Source: Dehalococcoidia bacterium
GTDB lineage: Bacteria; Chloroflexota; Dehalococcoidia; E44-bin15
DNA: 64,000 bases
Direction: 5' to 3'
Assembly: GCA_041649635.1 (NCBI GenBank)
Contig: JBAZMV010000006.1
Coordinates: 1-64,000, forward strand
Both the position numbers and the translations under genes were made by a program. The notes beneath the pieces were generated by a model. That model did not search any database. It worked only from the letters and a program-made list of their open reading frames with translations, and was not told where the DNA came from. Of the stretch, positions 1-10,394 are shown piece after piece. The first letter of the stretch is position 1. Each line of letters opens with the position of its first letter.

Positions 1-150
1 CCTGATCATGACGGACATCGTGTAGGGGCACGGCACGACGTGCCCGTTAAGTTCCCCCTCTTTTTAGAAGAGGGGGTAAGGGGGAGTTACATCTTAATTA
101 TCTTCCCTCTCCCTCCGCAGGGAGAGGGCCAGGGTGAGGGTTCCCAAAAA
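1..150. repeat. Intergenic palindromic repeat mosaic
   Basis: No gene is visible here. Positions 22-47 carry an imperfect GTAGGGGCACG...CGTGCCC palindrome of the type seen again near 3.2, 32.6, 48.9 and 57.1 kb. Positions 52-88 carry a CCCCCTC/GAGGGGG inverted repeat, and 103-140 a CCCTCTCCCTCCGC / GGGAGAGGG block. These look like short dispersed repeats rather than coding or regulatory DNA. Confidence 0.6.
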
Positions 151-251
151 CCGTAACACGACCGTAACATTCGCGTAATTCCCGCGAAACAATCGCTAAG
201 TAACATTGTCTTGTAACCAACGACACCGACTTGTGAAAGAGATTATAAGAA
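151..251 (+). promoter_or_regulatory. amt upstream region with inverted repeat
   Basis: This is the leader of the amt-glnB-glnA operon. It has a perfect inverted repeat, TTCGCG-N7-CGCGAA (170-188), and two spaced CCGTAAC direct repeats (151-157, 162-168). I see no strong -35/-10 pair and no copy of the CGGNAANCGNTTNCCG palindrome found at the two large downstream operons. The role of the inverted repeat is a guess. Confidence 0.3.
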
Positions 252-1822
<1,571 letters not shown>

Positions 1823-1849
1823 ATGGATAAAAAAGGAGGAGGTTTACAA

Positions 1850-3193
1850 ATGGCTGCAAAGAGTAGAAAGGAAAGCAACGAGTACGTCCTGAAGATGGTC
1901 AAGGAGCACGACGTCAAGTTCATCAGGCTCTGGTTCACCGACATCCTGGGTATGCTGAAGGGCTTCGCCATCACGGTCGGCGAGCTGGAGAAGGCGCTGG
2001 ATCAGGGGATGGGCTTCGACGGCTCGTCGATACAGGGTTTCGCACGCATCGACGAGAGCGACATGATCGCCATGCCGGACCCGGACACCTTCCGGCTTCT
2101 GCCCTGGCGTCCGACGGAGCACAACGCCGTGGCGCGCATGTTTTGCGATGTACTCAAACCGACCGGCGAGCCCTTCGAGGGCGATCCGGCGCTCGTTCTG
2201 AAGAGGACCCTGAAGAAAGCGGCGGACATGGGCTTCACCTATTATGTAGGGCCGGAGCTGGAGTTCTTCTACTTCAGGGATGACAAGGGCACGGAGCCGC
2301 TGGACAAGTGCGGATATTTCGACATGATCCCTCTGGACGCGGCCACCGATCTCAGGCGCGAGACCGTGCTGACCCTGGAGAAGATGGGCATCGAGGTGGA
2401 GTATTCGCACCACGAGGTCGCCGACAGCCAGCACGAGATAGATATCAGGTACACCGATGCCATGACCATGGCGCACAATGTTATGACATACCGGCTGGTG
2501 GTGAAGCAGATAGCTCTGAATAAAGGCGTTTACGCGACCTTCATGCCCAAGCCCGTTTTCGGAATAAACGGCAGCGGAATGCACGTGCACCAGTCGCTGT
2601 TCAAGGACGGCAGGAACGCCTTCTTCGACGCCAGCGACCCGATGTACCTGTCGCAGACGGCCAAGTACTACATCGCCGGACTGCTGAAGCACGCGCCGGA
2701 GATCACGGCCGTCACCTCGCAGTGGGTCAACTCCTACAAGCGGCTGGTGCCCGGCTACGAGGCCCCGGTATACATCTCATGGGCGCGGCGCAACCGCTCC
2801 GACCTGATCCGGGTGCCGGAATATCAGCCCGGCAGGGAGAACGCGACGAGGATCGAGTACCGCTCGCCCGATCCGGCCTGCAACCCGTACCTGGCATTCA
2901 GCGTGATGCTGGCCGCGGGGCTTGAGGGCATCAAGAACAAGTACGAGATACCGGCCCCGGTGGAGGAGAACGTGTACGAGATGAGCGATAAGGAGCGGGA
3001 GGAGCGCGGCATCAAGACCCTGCCCGGCAGCCTCTGGGAGGCGGTGGAACTCACACGGAACAGCAAGGTGGTGCGCGAGGCCCTGGGCGAGCATGTGTTC
3101 AACGCCTTCCTCGAGAACAAGAAGATAGAGTGGGACAAGTACAGGACCTGGGTCACGGACTACGAGAAGAATAATTACCTGCCTTTGCTGTAA
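1850..3193 (+). CDS. glnA: Glutamine synthetase type I (copy 1)
   Basis: Glutamate + NH3 + ATP to glutamine, cytoplasmic dodecamer. 447 residues, the short GS-I alpha length. Visible family motifs are GFDGSSIQGF, NGSGMHVHQS (ATP/glutamate region) and the RNRSDLIRVP arginine segment. I chose ATG 1850, not the in-frame ATG nine codons upstream, because AAAGGAGGAGG lies 6-8 nt before it. It is the third gene of amt-glnB-glnA. The last 176 bp are duplicated at 7911-8086. A second full glnA (45406-46743) is closely similar over its whole length. Confidence 0.96.
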   Translation: MAAKSRKESNEYVLKMVKEHDVKFIRLWFTDILGMLKGFAITVGELEKALDQGMGFDGSSIQGFARIDESDMIAMPDPDTFRLLPWRPTEHNAVARMFCDVLKPTGEPFEGDPALVLKRTLKKAADMGFTYYVGPELEFFYFRDDKGTEPLDKCGYFDMIPLDAATDLRRETVLTLEKMGIEVEYSHHEVADSQHEIDIRYTDAMTMAHNVMTYRLVVKQIALNKGVYATFMPKPVFGINGSGMHVHQSLFKDGRNAFFDASDPMYLSQTAKYYIAGLLKHAPEITAVTSQWVNSYKRLVPGYEAPVYISWARRNRSDLIRVPEYQPGRENATRIEYRSPDPACNPYLAFSVMLAAGLEGIKNKYEIPAPVEENVYEMSDKEREERGIKTLPGSLWEAVELTRNSKVVREALGEHVFNAFLENKKIEWDKYRTWVTDYEKNNYLPLL

Positions 3194-3206
3194 GAGACAT
3201 CAATGC

Positions 3207-3234
3207 GTAGGGGCACGGCATGCCGTGCCCCTAC
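3207..3234 (+). terminator. Palindromic hairpin after glnA
   Basis: A perfect 28-bp palindrome (GTAGGGGCACGGCA and its complement) lies 13 nt after the glnA stop and is followed by TTTCTG. It can act as an intrinsic terminator. It also belongs to the GTAGGGGC-type dispersed repeats of this genome. The duplicated glnA tail is followed at the same distance by a different GC-rich hairpin. Confidence 0.55.
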
Positions 3235-3242
3235 TTTCTGCC

Positions 3243-3330
3243 CCAAAGGACACGGAGCCGTCCAACGCTGAAGCTGGGCTCTAGCTCGATGACCTGCATA
3301 TATCTATGATGTTGATGATATAATTCAATT
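3243..3330. repeat. Repeat fragment shared with 10.43 kb
   Basis: The stretch beginning GGACACGGAGCCGTCCAACG and running through a CTCGATGACCTG-like segment recurs, diverged, at about 10436-10515. Its first part also matches the terminator region at 15190-15208. It is non-coding and marks the left edge of the accessory island. Confidence 0.6.
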
Positions 3331-3385
3331 ACACTTGGAAATACCAAGTATATTTTCACGAACAGATCTGCGCTGGATTTATTAG

Positions 3386-5686
3386 CTATGAGACGATGTG
3401 TACTACACCCCTGCTGCCATTTCCTCTCTTTCCCGGTACGCCCTTCCTGGTGGGTAACACCCGGGCTATCGCTGACGAGATCGAATCACGGCTAAACGGT
3501 TTAGCTATAACCCCGTCGACGATCTTCTTCTGTTCTTCATCGAGCTCTATGGACCAGCCTGTGATGAGAAGCACGGGCATGTCCGGTTGTATCTCCTTTA
3601 TAGCGCGGGTTACATCCCACCCTGATACCTCCGGCATTCCGAGGTCCGTTATAACAAGATCGTAGTTGCCATCCTTAAAGGCCTTTATAGCCTCGGCTCC
3701 GCTGGTGAATCCTTTCACCCAGTGACCGAAGTGTTCCAGGTTCAGCCCCAGGGCCTTCAAGACCTCCGGTTCATCATCCACCACCAGTATGTTAGCGGCT
3801 TTAGTTTCGGCCGCTTTCACTTTTCTCATATCCTTCTGAGCAGTCTCAACGGCCAGCGGCAGCTTGATGTAGAATGTAGTTCCATGACCTTCCTCGCTGT
3901 CAAACTTAATCATGCCCCCATGTCTGGCAATTATGCTGTAAGTTACACTCAATCCCAGTCCGGACCCCTTGGAAGCTTTGGTAGTGAAGAACGACTCGGA
4001 TATCCTGTTTTTTATCTTATCAGGTATACCTACCCCTGTATCCGTTATCGATATCTGCACCGAATCCTCATCCTGCCAGATTTTTACCGTAAGCTTACCG
4101 CCCATAGGCATAGCGTCTAAGGCATTGAACAGAATATTCAGCAGTGCCTCCCTCAATTCGGCGGCATCGCCGGATATCATTCCTACCTTCGCCAGTTCCT
4201 GAGCTACTTTTATGGTTATCCTCTTCGTCTGTTCCAGTTCTGTCACCCGGGTCTCCACCATCGTGAGTACATCTTCCACCACCTGATTCACATCCAGCCT
4301 TTCGAAGGCTACATCCACACGATTCCGCGCGGACTCTTGAATGCGCTTCACCGTTTTGGCCGCGTCCAGGGCAGCCTGCTCAATGATCCAGATGCCCCTC
4401 TTTACCTTGTCATCCTTGACATCATCCATGATCAGCTCCGCGCGCCCCAGTATCACCGCGAGCATATTGTTGAAATCATGCGCTATGCCGCTGGCCATCT
4501 CCCCCATAGCCCTGATCTTTTCCGTTTGCACCATGCGCTCATGTGCCTTCTTCAATTCTTCGTACGCGCGCTCCAAATCTAGCTGCGCCTTTCTATGCTC
4601 TGTGGTCTCCATGAAGCTGGCTATTGCTGCCCGCCGCCCTTGATACTGGATGGACGCGACACGTTCCATGACCCAGATCTCACGGCCATCCTTCCTCATA
4701 ACCCTGAATTCATACGGCGAATTGGATATACCTTTAAGGTTCTCCACAGCTCTTGTCCTGACCATGCTCCTGTCATCGGGATGCACATAATTGATCACAT
4801 CCCGCCCGATAAGCTCTTCGTTAGCATAGCCTATTATCTTTTCAAACGTCGGGTTCACGTACAGGAACTTCTTGTCCTGCAGCAGGTAAACCCCCATGGC
4901 AGCTTTGTCCAGCATGGACCGCGACATCTCCTCGCTTTCCCTCAGCGCCTGCTCCGCCCGCTTGCGCTCTGTGATATCTCTGATAACGGTCATGATATTC
5001 TGCGGCTTGCCATCTTTATCCCTCATTAATGTGGCTATGACTTCGCCATCAAATTCACTGCCATCCAACTTTATCATCTTGAATTCATGGGGGCCGCCGC
5101 TCTCTTTACTGAATATGTTCTGCATTATTTCGATAGCCCTGTTTTTTTCACTGCTGGCAATAAAATCGAAGCCGTTGCGTCCGATGAGTTGTTCTTTGGA
5201 GCTAACTCCAAACTGCCTGATTCCGGCATCGTTCTCATCTATGATCTTGCCGCTCATATCGATCACACTTACGCTATCCGGCATTGAAGCGAATATAAGC
5301 CGCAGCTTCTCCTCTGAAGCTCTCAGAGCCTCCTCCGCCCGCTTGCGCTCGGTAATATCCCTCATTACTGTAATAATCCTCTGCGGATTGCCATCTTTGT
5401 CCCTCATAAGCGTAGCTGTCACTTCCCCATCAAATTCACTGCCATCGTCCCTGCGAATCTTGTATTCATCGGTGCCTCCGCCGTTCTGATTGAATATCTT
5501 CGGAAACTCTGCAAAAGCTTTCTCTCTACTGCTACCAGCGATAAAATCGAAACCGTTGCGTCCAATATATTGATCTACGGAGGTCCCTCCAAACATCTTG
5601 ACTCCGGCATCATTGCAATACAAAAGTTTACCGTCCAGACCGATCACGCTCACATTATCAGGAATTGAGGCGTATATTAGGTGCAA
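3386..5686 (-). CDS. Hybrid PAS-sensor histidine kinase with receiver
   Basis: Multi-PAS hybrid kinase of 766 residues with no membrane segment. Three PAS/PAC units come first (roughly 1-115, 130-240, 245-365; units one and two are near-duplicates). They are followed by a coiled linker, a HisKA box with phospho-acceptor histidine in GIAHDFNN, a HATPase_c domain with GVGIP and GSGLGLS, and a C-terminal receiver with acidic VVDDE and phospho-acceptor Asp in VITDLGMP. The start is doubtful. No ATG or GTG lies between the upstream in-frame stop and TTG 5686, yet the frame reads on upstream as a PAS-linker (ALKQAQEALRDSEEE). The gene may therefore be 5'-truncated at its junction with the small gene before it. 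Signal and target are unknown. Confidence 0.85.
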   Translation of the reverse strand: MHLIYASIPDNVSVIGLDGKLLYCNDAGVKMFGGTSVDQYIGRNGFDFIAGSSREKAFAEFPKIFNQNGGGTDEYKIRRDDGSEFDGEVTATLMRDKDGNPQRIITVMRDITERKRAEEALRASEEKLRLIFASMPDSVSVIDMSGKIIDENDAGIRQFGVSSKEQLIGRNGFDFIASSEKNRAIEIMQNIFSKESGGPHEFKMIKLDGSEFDGEVIATLMRDKDGKPQNIMTVIRDITERKRAEQALRESEEMSRSMLDKAAMGVYLLQDKKFLYVNPTFEKIIGYANEELIGRDVINYVHPDDRSMVRTRAVENLKGISNSPYEFRVMRKDGREIWVMERVASIQYQGRRAAIASFMETTEHRKAQLDLERAYEELKKAHERMVQTEKIRAMGEMASGIAHDFNNMLAVILGRAELIMDDVKDDKVKRGIWIIEQAALDAAKTVKRIQESARNRVDVAFERLDVNQVVEDVLTMVETRVTELEQTKRITIKVAQELAKVGMISGDAAELREALLNILFNALDAMPMGGKLTVKIWQDEDSVQISITDTGVGIPDKIKNRISESFFTTKASKGSGLGLSVTYSIIARHGGMIKFDSEEGHGTTFYIKLPLAVETAQKDMRKVKAAETKAANILVVDDEPEVLKALGLNLEHFGHWVKGFTSGAEAIKAFKDGNYDLVITDLGMPEVSGWDVTRAIKEIQPDMPVLLITGWSIELDEEQKKIVDGVIAKPFSRDSISSAIARVLPTRKGVPGKRGNGSRGVVHIVS

Positions 5687-5747
5687 CTCCTCCTCAGAAT
5701 CTCTAAGTGCCTCCTGAGCCTGCTTCAGCGCAGTTTTTCTTCTAGGA

Positions 5748-5864
5748 TTATCTAAATAGGAGCCCTCTCAATACTAGAATCCCTGCGGCAAAGGGAGCCA
5801 TTATTAATTGTGCGATGACAAAAGGCGCCATAAAAAACAAAGCAAAGACATTCTTACTTTTCAT
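5748..5864 (-). CDS. Tiny hydrophobic protein, copy A
   Basis: 38 residues with one long hydrophobic stretch (APFVIAQLIMAPFAAG), preceded by AAAGGAG five to six bases before ATG. It aligns with the first 40 residues of the next gene upstream (APFVMAQLILAPIAVC), so the two are tandem duplicates. Copy A stops early, where the kinase reading frame begins. Function unknown; probably membrane-embedded. Confidence 0.6.
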   Translation of the reverse strand: MKSKNVFALFFMAPFVIAQLIMAPFAAGILVLRGLLFR

Positions 5865-5887
5865 GCTATGCTCCTTTAATAGTTTAC

Positions 5888-6073
5888 TCAGGATTTATTA
5901 CTTATCAACGCTACTTTGGTTGTCATTGCATGCTTAGGCATAACCATTTTTATAGGGATATCTAACAAGATCCCTCTAAACATCAACACACAGACAGCAA
6001 TAGGAGCCAGTATCAACTGTGCCATTACAAAGGGTGCCGCTATAAATGCTGCAATGAAACTCTTCGCTTTCAT
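5888..6073 (-). CDS. Tiny hydrophobic protein, copy B
   Basis: 61 residues: a hydrophobic N-terminal half (two short membrane segments) and a basic tail ending ALISNKS. AAAGGAGG lies 8-9 nt before ATG. It is a paralogue of copy A downstream, and the remnant at 6098-6131 preserves the end of a third copy. No function can be assigned from sequence. Confidence 0.6.
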   Translation of the reverse strand: MKAKSFIAAFIAAPFVMAQLILAPIAVCVLMFRGILLDIPIKMVMPKHAMTTKVALISNKS

Positions 6074-6097
6074 GCTATTTTTCCTCCTTTAATGTAC

Positions 6098-6131
6098 TTA
6101 AAGTCTATTACTTATCAGTGCTATTTTATCG
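6098..6131 (-). pseudogene. 3' remnant of a third tiny-protein copy
   Basis: Read on the minus strand this gives DKIALISNRL-stop. It parallels TKVALISNKS-stop at the end of copy B, including the surrounding DNA (TACTTATCA..GCTA). It has no upstream coding portion, so it is a leftover of tandem duplication. Confidence 0.5.
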
Positions 6132-6152
6132 TACAGCACCCAACTTTAAGGG

Positions 6153-6187
6153 ATAACATGTTATTACATCTAACATTATCTTGTCAA
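6153..6187 (-). promoter_or_regulatory. Promoter with palindrome for the tiny-protein/kinase genes
   Basis: TTGACA (6182-6187), 18-bp spacer, TAACAT (6158-6163). A perfect 12-bp palindrome, ATAACATGTTAT (6153-6164), covers the -10 box and could be an operator. It would drive copy B, copy A and the hybrid kinase. Positions 6188-6467 hold no gene I can recognise. Confidence 0.5.
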
Positions 6188-6467
6188 GTATTATCACCAA
6201 TATTTTCAAATAAAATTAACCTGCGCTAATAGAACCTTACCGCTCGGTCTGTGTCTCGACGTATACCATGGGGATCTGCGGCTTTAGCTGCAAAATCGGG
6301 GCGACCAAAGTAACTTTTGTAGAATATGAAAACCCCCGGGTAACGGGAGTGCGAACGAGTCGAAGGTATCATGCTCTAACTGCCGTATTGCTATTTGAGG
6401 CAGAAAAGCCGGTTAACTCTTTCAGAGGCCTAAATTGTCCTGTCTGGAGCTGTCGTGTGTACCCGGT

Positions 6468-7799
6468 TCATGCCGCATATGCCGTGACTGCGGCTTTTTC
6501 CGAAGACAGCCCGCTCAGCACAGCGATCATCTCATCAAGACATCGCTCTATCAGTTTCTTAGAACACGGCCACGAGCCTGCTGAAATCGTTAGCGACCTG
6601 TTGTAGCTGCTAAAGCAGAAAATGATATGCGGCGGATAATCTACCGGTGGCAATAGTCTGGCCTCGACCGGCGGTACGTCGAAAGTAACGTCTGTCTGTT
6701 CTATAGCTCCCATATTTGTGAAGACAGTTGGAGCATGTCCGGCATTAGTCGAAGTCTCCACTATTAGAACAATTATTTTTGTCATCACATTGTGCGAATG
6801 AAATACGGTTAATGGTGCAAACCCTAAGTAATCGTGAAGGCCGATCCAATAAGCCTTCCTCTGCCTCATGAACGATGAGATGCGTCTCAACGTATAGTCA
6901 AAGTCATCATTTAGATCGGTGCCCAGGTCGACTATCTCCATCCCGCCCAAATTACATATCCCGCCTACGATGTCCGCCGGCTTGAATCGTCTCAGGTCAA
7001 CCGTCACGCGCAGTCTGAGCTGCGATTTGTGGTCCCAGTCGGATGCCTTAGTGATTGCGTGAAACAATGCCGCCATCATAATATCGTTAAGCGTTCCATT
7101 GCGCTGGCGCCCATATTCGATAATGCATTTCAAGAGGCCCTCGGGAACCGTGCGGTTGATAAACTCCAGTGTCCGATCGTTGTCCGCTGTGACAGGAAGA
7201 TGTACTGTTCCGAGGGGGATAAATAGCGGAAGCATATACACGCTATAATAATTGTACAAGATGGTTGGGTAGGCGTGCCATGGCACGTGACTTAAAACCT
7301 GCCAGATGCTCCTGTCTCCATTTATATTCGGTTCAGGACGGTATTCTGGTTCATACGCCAGCCTGGAGTAGTTAGTTGAAACTATTTTAGCTATCTGTGT
7401 AACGGCGCGAGCATCAGCTACCTCATGGGCTACCTTGATCAGTAGACGATTCCTGTCCGTTGTTCGCAGCAGACAGGCCTTGATCTGCGGCCCGGTATAT
7501 GGGTCTATAGGAGAACGTTTGAACCCTTCATATTCACGAGCATCCTCAGCAACTAAAAGTACATCTCTGCTATCTGCGTCTAGTCTCTCCCAGTGCGGAC
7601 GCCACCACCGCTTTACAAGACGGCATCCGAGTATCGGTTCGGCATCGAGTGTAAGATCCAAGGCCTTTTTAAGCCTGGCAATGTCCAGACAAGAGTTGAA
7701 CTCCAGTTCCATCTGGATCATCATTTCCCCGGTACTTCGCACAAAATTTATGAATCGGTCGGTGAACTGCGCACGAAAATGCTTGGGAATCTCCTGCAT
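6468..7799 (-). CDS. Condensation-fold acyltransferase-like protein
   Basis: 443 residues of the CoA-dependent acyltransferase / NRPS condensation superfamily (alcohol acetyltransferase, PapA and WES-type relatives). The catalytic HxxxD motif is visible as HEVAD in IKVAHEVADARA (about residue 123). The downstream ICNLGG segment fits the second-half core of the fold. The third motif position is A rather than the G common in NRPS domains. It stands alone, with no carrier-protein or adenylation gene nearby, so it more likely acylates a small alcohol or lipid than works in an assembly line. Substrate unknown. Confidence 0.65.
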   Translation of the reverse strand: MQEIPKHFRAQFTDRFINFVRSTGEMMIQMELEFNSCLDIARLKKALDLTLDAEPILGCRLVKRWWRPHWERLDADSRDVLLVAEDAREYEGFKRSPIDPYTGPQIKACLLRTTDRNRLLIKVAHEVADARAVTQIAKIVSTNYSRLAYEPEYRPEPNINGDRSIWQVLSHVPWHAYPTILYNYYSVYMLPLFIPLGTVHLPVTADNDRTLEFINRTVPEGLLKCIIEYGRQRNGTLNDIMMAALFHAITKASDWDHKSQLRLRVTVDLRRFKPADIVGGICNLGGMEIVDLGTDLNDDFDYTLRRISSFMRQRKAYWIGLHDYLGFAPLTVFHSHNVMTKIIVLIVETSTNAGHAPTVFTNMGAIEQTDVTFDVPPVEARLLPPVDYPPHIIFCFSSYNRSLTISAGSWPCSKKLIERCLDEMIAVLSGLSSEKAAVTAYAA

Positions 7800-7910
7800 G
7801 AACGGCCTCCAGCTTGCTAAGATCCTATTATTCTGTTAAGCCAGATACGGAGTGCATAAAGGATAACAAAATACTAGCAAATTGGCAACAAAGTCTGAAT
7901 ATATCACGCC

Positions 7911-8086
7911 CCCTGCCCGGCAGCCTCTGGGAGGCGGTGGAACTCACACGGAACAGCAAGGTGGTGCGCGAGGCCCTGGGCGAGCACGTGTTCAACGCCT
8001 TCCTCGAGAACAAGAAGATCGAGTGGGACAAGTACAGGACCTGGGTCACGGACTACGAGAAGAATAATTACCTGCCTTTGCTGTAA
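7911..8086 (+). pseudogene. Duplicated 3' end of glnA
   Basis: 176 bp copy of 3018-3193, the last 58 codons of glnA plus stop. I find only two mismatches (in the GAGCAyGTG and AAGATmGAG segments). Resemblance continues past the stop (ATAAATGCG.AGGGGC) into a hairpin. It has no 5' glnA part. The frame stays open from 7814 by chance. Intact glnA upstream and this orphan tail bracket a 4.7-kb insert, as expected when an element integrates at a gene's 3' end. Confidence 0.9.
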
Positions 8087-8101
8087 AGATGCATAAATGC
8101 G

Positions 8102-8129
8102 AAGGGGCGGCCTTCCGGTCGCCCCTTTT
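8102..8129 (+). terminator. Intrinsic terminator after the glnA tail copy
   Basis: Stem AAGGGGCGGCC / GGTCGCCCCTT with a TTCC loop, then TTTT. It sits 15 nt after the stop of the tail copy. If the tail copy is the displaced native end, this may be the original glnA terminator. From 8130 to 8447 the DNA is AT-rich and shows no gene. Confidence 0.7.
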
Positions 8130-8447
8130 CTATTTCCCCGGAGCGCGGCTGACTGCTCGACGTCCCGTATGCTACTTGCCGTGTGACACCGGCGAATCTT
8201 ACCTGTTCCCGGCATGCTTTTTAAAAATTCCGGCCGGGGAAGGATTTGATTAACTTTATCGGGTCACTATATTTATATACTTCCAAACAAATAATATACT
8301 ATTTTAGCTATATTTTTACCCACTATGCTTTTCTATTGACTTCCACATGTGGCACGTCTTATCATTTAAAAAAGATAAAAGGCCTTATCCCTGCTTGATT
8401 TGAACCAATTATAACAGCTATTACATAATAAATTATAAGAGTAAATT

Positions 8448-8948
8448 ATGGCAAGTGAATGGTATAGTCTCAATCAGAAATACATTTCTCTCTATCAAAA
8501 AGGGCAATACGGCGACGCTTTGACTGTGGCGGAGAAAGCGCTTCAAGTCGCTCAGCAAACAAAAGGGCCGAATCATCCCAGTGTAGCCATGAGCCTGAAC
8601 AACCTCGCGGCGCTTTACTATACCCTGGGCCAGTACGCGCAGGCCGAGCCGCTTCACAAGCGCTCGCTGGAGATCTACGAAAAAACTTACGGCCCGGATC
8701 ATTTTACTGTGGCCACGAGCCTGAACAACCTCGCGGCGCTTTACTATACCCTGGGCCAGTACGCGCAGGCCGAGCCGCTTCACAAACGCTCGCTGGAGAT
8801 CTACGAGAAAGCCTATGGCCTGAATCATCCCAATGTGGCCGTGAGCCTGAACAACCTCGCCGGGGTCTATAGAAAGATGTCGCGGGAGGAAGAAGCGAAG
8901 GCGCTGGAGCAACGGGCGGCGCGCATCAGCGCGAACGGGATACATTGA
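8448..8948 (+). CDS. Kinesin-light-chain-type TPR protein
   Basis: 166 residues made of tetratricopeptide repeats of the 42-residue TPR_10/TPR_12 type (SLNNLAALYYTLGQYAQAEP). The 126-bp DNA units starting near 8583, 8709 and 8835 are almost identical between the first two, indicating recent unit duplication. No enzymatic, signal or membrane domain is present. It probably mediates protein-protein contacts, but the partner is unknown. There is no clear ribosome-binding site before ATG 8448. Confidence 0.75.
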   Translation: MASEWYSLNQKYISLYQKGQYGDALTVAEKALQVAQQTKGPNHPSVAMSLNNLAALYYTLGQYAQAEPLHKRSLEIYEKTYGPDHFTVATSLNNLAALYYTLGQYAQAEPLHKRSLEIYEKAYGLNHPNVAVSLNNLAGVYRKMSREEEAKALEQRAARISANGIH

Positions 8949-9071
8949 TTCTCTGAAGCGAAGGCAACAATATGTACACCTCCGTCTTTATATCAGCTTT
9001 ACACATCATAGACCCTTGTATATAATTATACAAACCCTCTTGGCTATCAGTGATATGAGAGACGTAAGATA

Positions 9072-9872
9072 GTGACACGCGCATCGTTTGTACGAGAAGA
9101 TATCCTTATTCTTGTGAAAACCTATCCTAACCCCAGCAGGAAATACATCGAGTCCAGCTGCACTGCGGGCGTCACTCGGAGCGGTGAATGGCTGCGACTT
9201 CATCCCCTGCCATTCCGCTTTCTGGTATCCGAAAAGAAATTTAAAAAGTACCAGTGGATAAGAACCCGTATCAAGAAATCGAGCGATCCCAGGCCGGAAA
9301 GCCACAACATTGATATCGATTCCATCGAAGTATTAGACGCAATGCTATCCACCGAACACGACTGGGCGCAAAGGCGGGCCTTCCTGGAACCTCTTAGGAA
9401 ACGTTCCTTAGAGAAAATATGCGACGAGCAAGAAAGAACCAATATTTCACTGGGATTCTTTCGTCCTAAACGAATAGAATCATTGATTATTGAGCCGACA
9501 AAAGAGTCCTGGACCGGCGCGCAGATAGCCGCTTTGCAGCAACAGCGCTTTTTCGATAGCGATAAGCCTCCCGTTCTTGAAAAGATACCGTTTGACTTCA
9601 AATACAGATATTGGTGCGATGACCCCAAATGCAAGGGGCACACGCAAAGCGTGGTAGACTGGGAGATATGTCAGTCATATCGCAGGTGGCGCAAGGAATA
9701 TGGCAACAGGTGGGAAGAAAAGCTGCGCCAAAAATATGAAGACGCTATGCGGCATCGGAACGACACTCACTTTATTGTGGGAACTATGCGCGACCATCCC
9801 AAATCATGGATCATCATAGGGCTTTTCTATCCGCCGCTGTCGGAAGAAGGGCGGCAAGAGGTATTGCTCTAG
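9072..9872 (+). CDS. Conserved unknown with CxxxxCxxH site, beside DUF488
   Basis: 266 residues, GTG start. The N-terminus (VKTYPNPSRKYIESSCTAGV) and a later DPKCKGHTQSVVDWE segment with C-x4-C-x2-H spacing suggest a zinc or nucleic-acid binding site. I know this type of protein as a neighbour of DUF488 genes, but I cannot name a function. It converges on the DUF488 gene and their stop codons share a CTAG (9869-9872). Possible defence or nucleic-acid role; inference only. Confidence 0.55.
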   Translation: MTRASFVREDILILVKTYPNPSRKYIESSCTAGVTRSGEWLRLHPLPFRFLVSEKKFKKYQWIRTRIKKSSDPRPESHNIDIDSIEVLDAMLSTEHDWAQRRAFLEPLRKRSLEKICDEQERTNISLGFFRPKRIESLIIEPTKESWTGAQIAALQQQRFFDSDKPPVLEKIPFDFKYRYWCDDPKCKGHTQSVVDWEICQSYRRWRKEYGNRWEEKLRQKYEDAMRHRNDTHFIVGTMRDHPKSWIIIGLFYPPLSEEGRQEVLL

Positions 9873-10312
9873 AGATTATTGACCTGCAAACCGTTGCCGG
9901 AGTGTTCTTTAACGGCCTTGGCCACGATGCTGCGATGGCAAAGCCCGCTGTCCCGCTCGAAACACAGGAGGCATGTCTTTTCCGCGTAAACCCGTGAGGT
10001 TAATTCATCAATCTCTTCCTGCCTGGTTTGCAGGAACGACTCGAATTCCCGGGCGAAAGCAGTCCAGTTACCCGTACGCCGATATTCATTCCGCAGCTCG
10101 CGGGGACTGCCCAGATGACGAACCGAGACATAGTTTATTCCAGCGTGCTCAAGAGCACTTGAAAGACGGCTCTTGGAGAATACGGGGATCCTGCTGTGCG
10201 GCAACTCACGGACATCAACTACGGTTTGGACGTTGTTGGAGAGCAATACTTCAAGCAGATTGTCCAAGGAGCGCCCTTGATAACCTATTGTATAGAAGTC
10301 TGTTGAGGACAT
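9869..10312 (-). CDS. DUF488 family protein
   Basis: 147 residues matching DUF488: N-terminal FYTIGYQGRSLDNLLEVL, DVRELPHSR and the C-terminal cysteine/histidine motif CLLCFERDSGLCHRSIVA. The biochemical role of the family is not settled. It overlaps the convergent upstream gene by 4 nt at its stop. That tight convergence suggests the pair moves as a unit. Confidence 0.8.
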   Translation of the reverse strand: MSSTDFYTIGYQGRSLDNLLEVLLSNNVQTVVDVRELPHSRIPVFSKSRLSSALEHAGINYVSVRHLGSPRELRNEYRRTGNWTAFAREFESFLQTRQEEIDELTSRVYAEKTCLLCFERDSGLCHRSIVAKAVKEHSGNGLQVNNL

Positions 10313-10394
10313 GACTTTTTCCTTTTGCTGCCCGTATCCCGCCGCGGTTATGAAATTGTATCACTGATTCCGTCCCCCGGCAATTCCGGTGCGT

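Noticed and set aside
3194..7910. Calling the insert an integrative element with integrase
   Set aside because: No integrase, transposase or excisionase is present; only the duplicated glnA end supports insertion.
7814..8086. A 90-aa protein ending in the glnA tail
   Set aside because: The frame is open by chance into a duplicated tail; the upstream part has no domain and no ribosome-binding site.
8583..8850. Near-identical 126-bp tandem repeats
   Set aside because: They are in-frame TPR units of a coding gene, not CRISPR repeats or a satellite.
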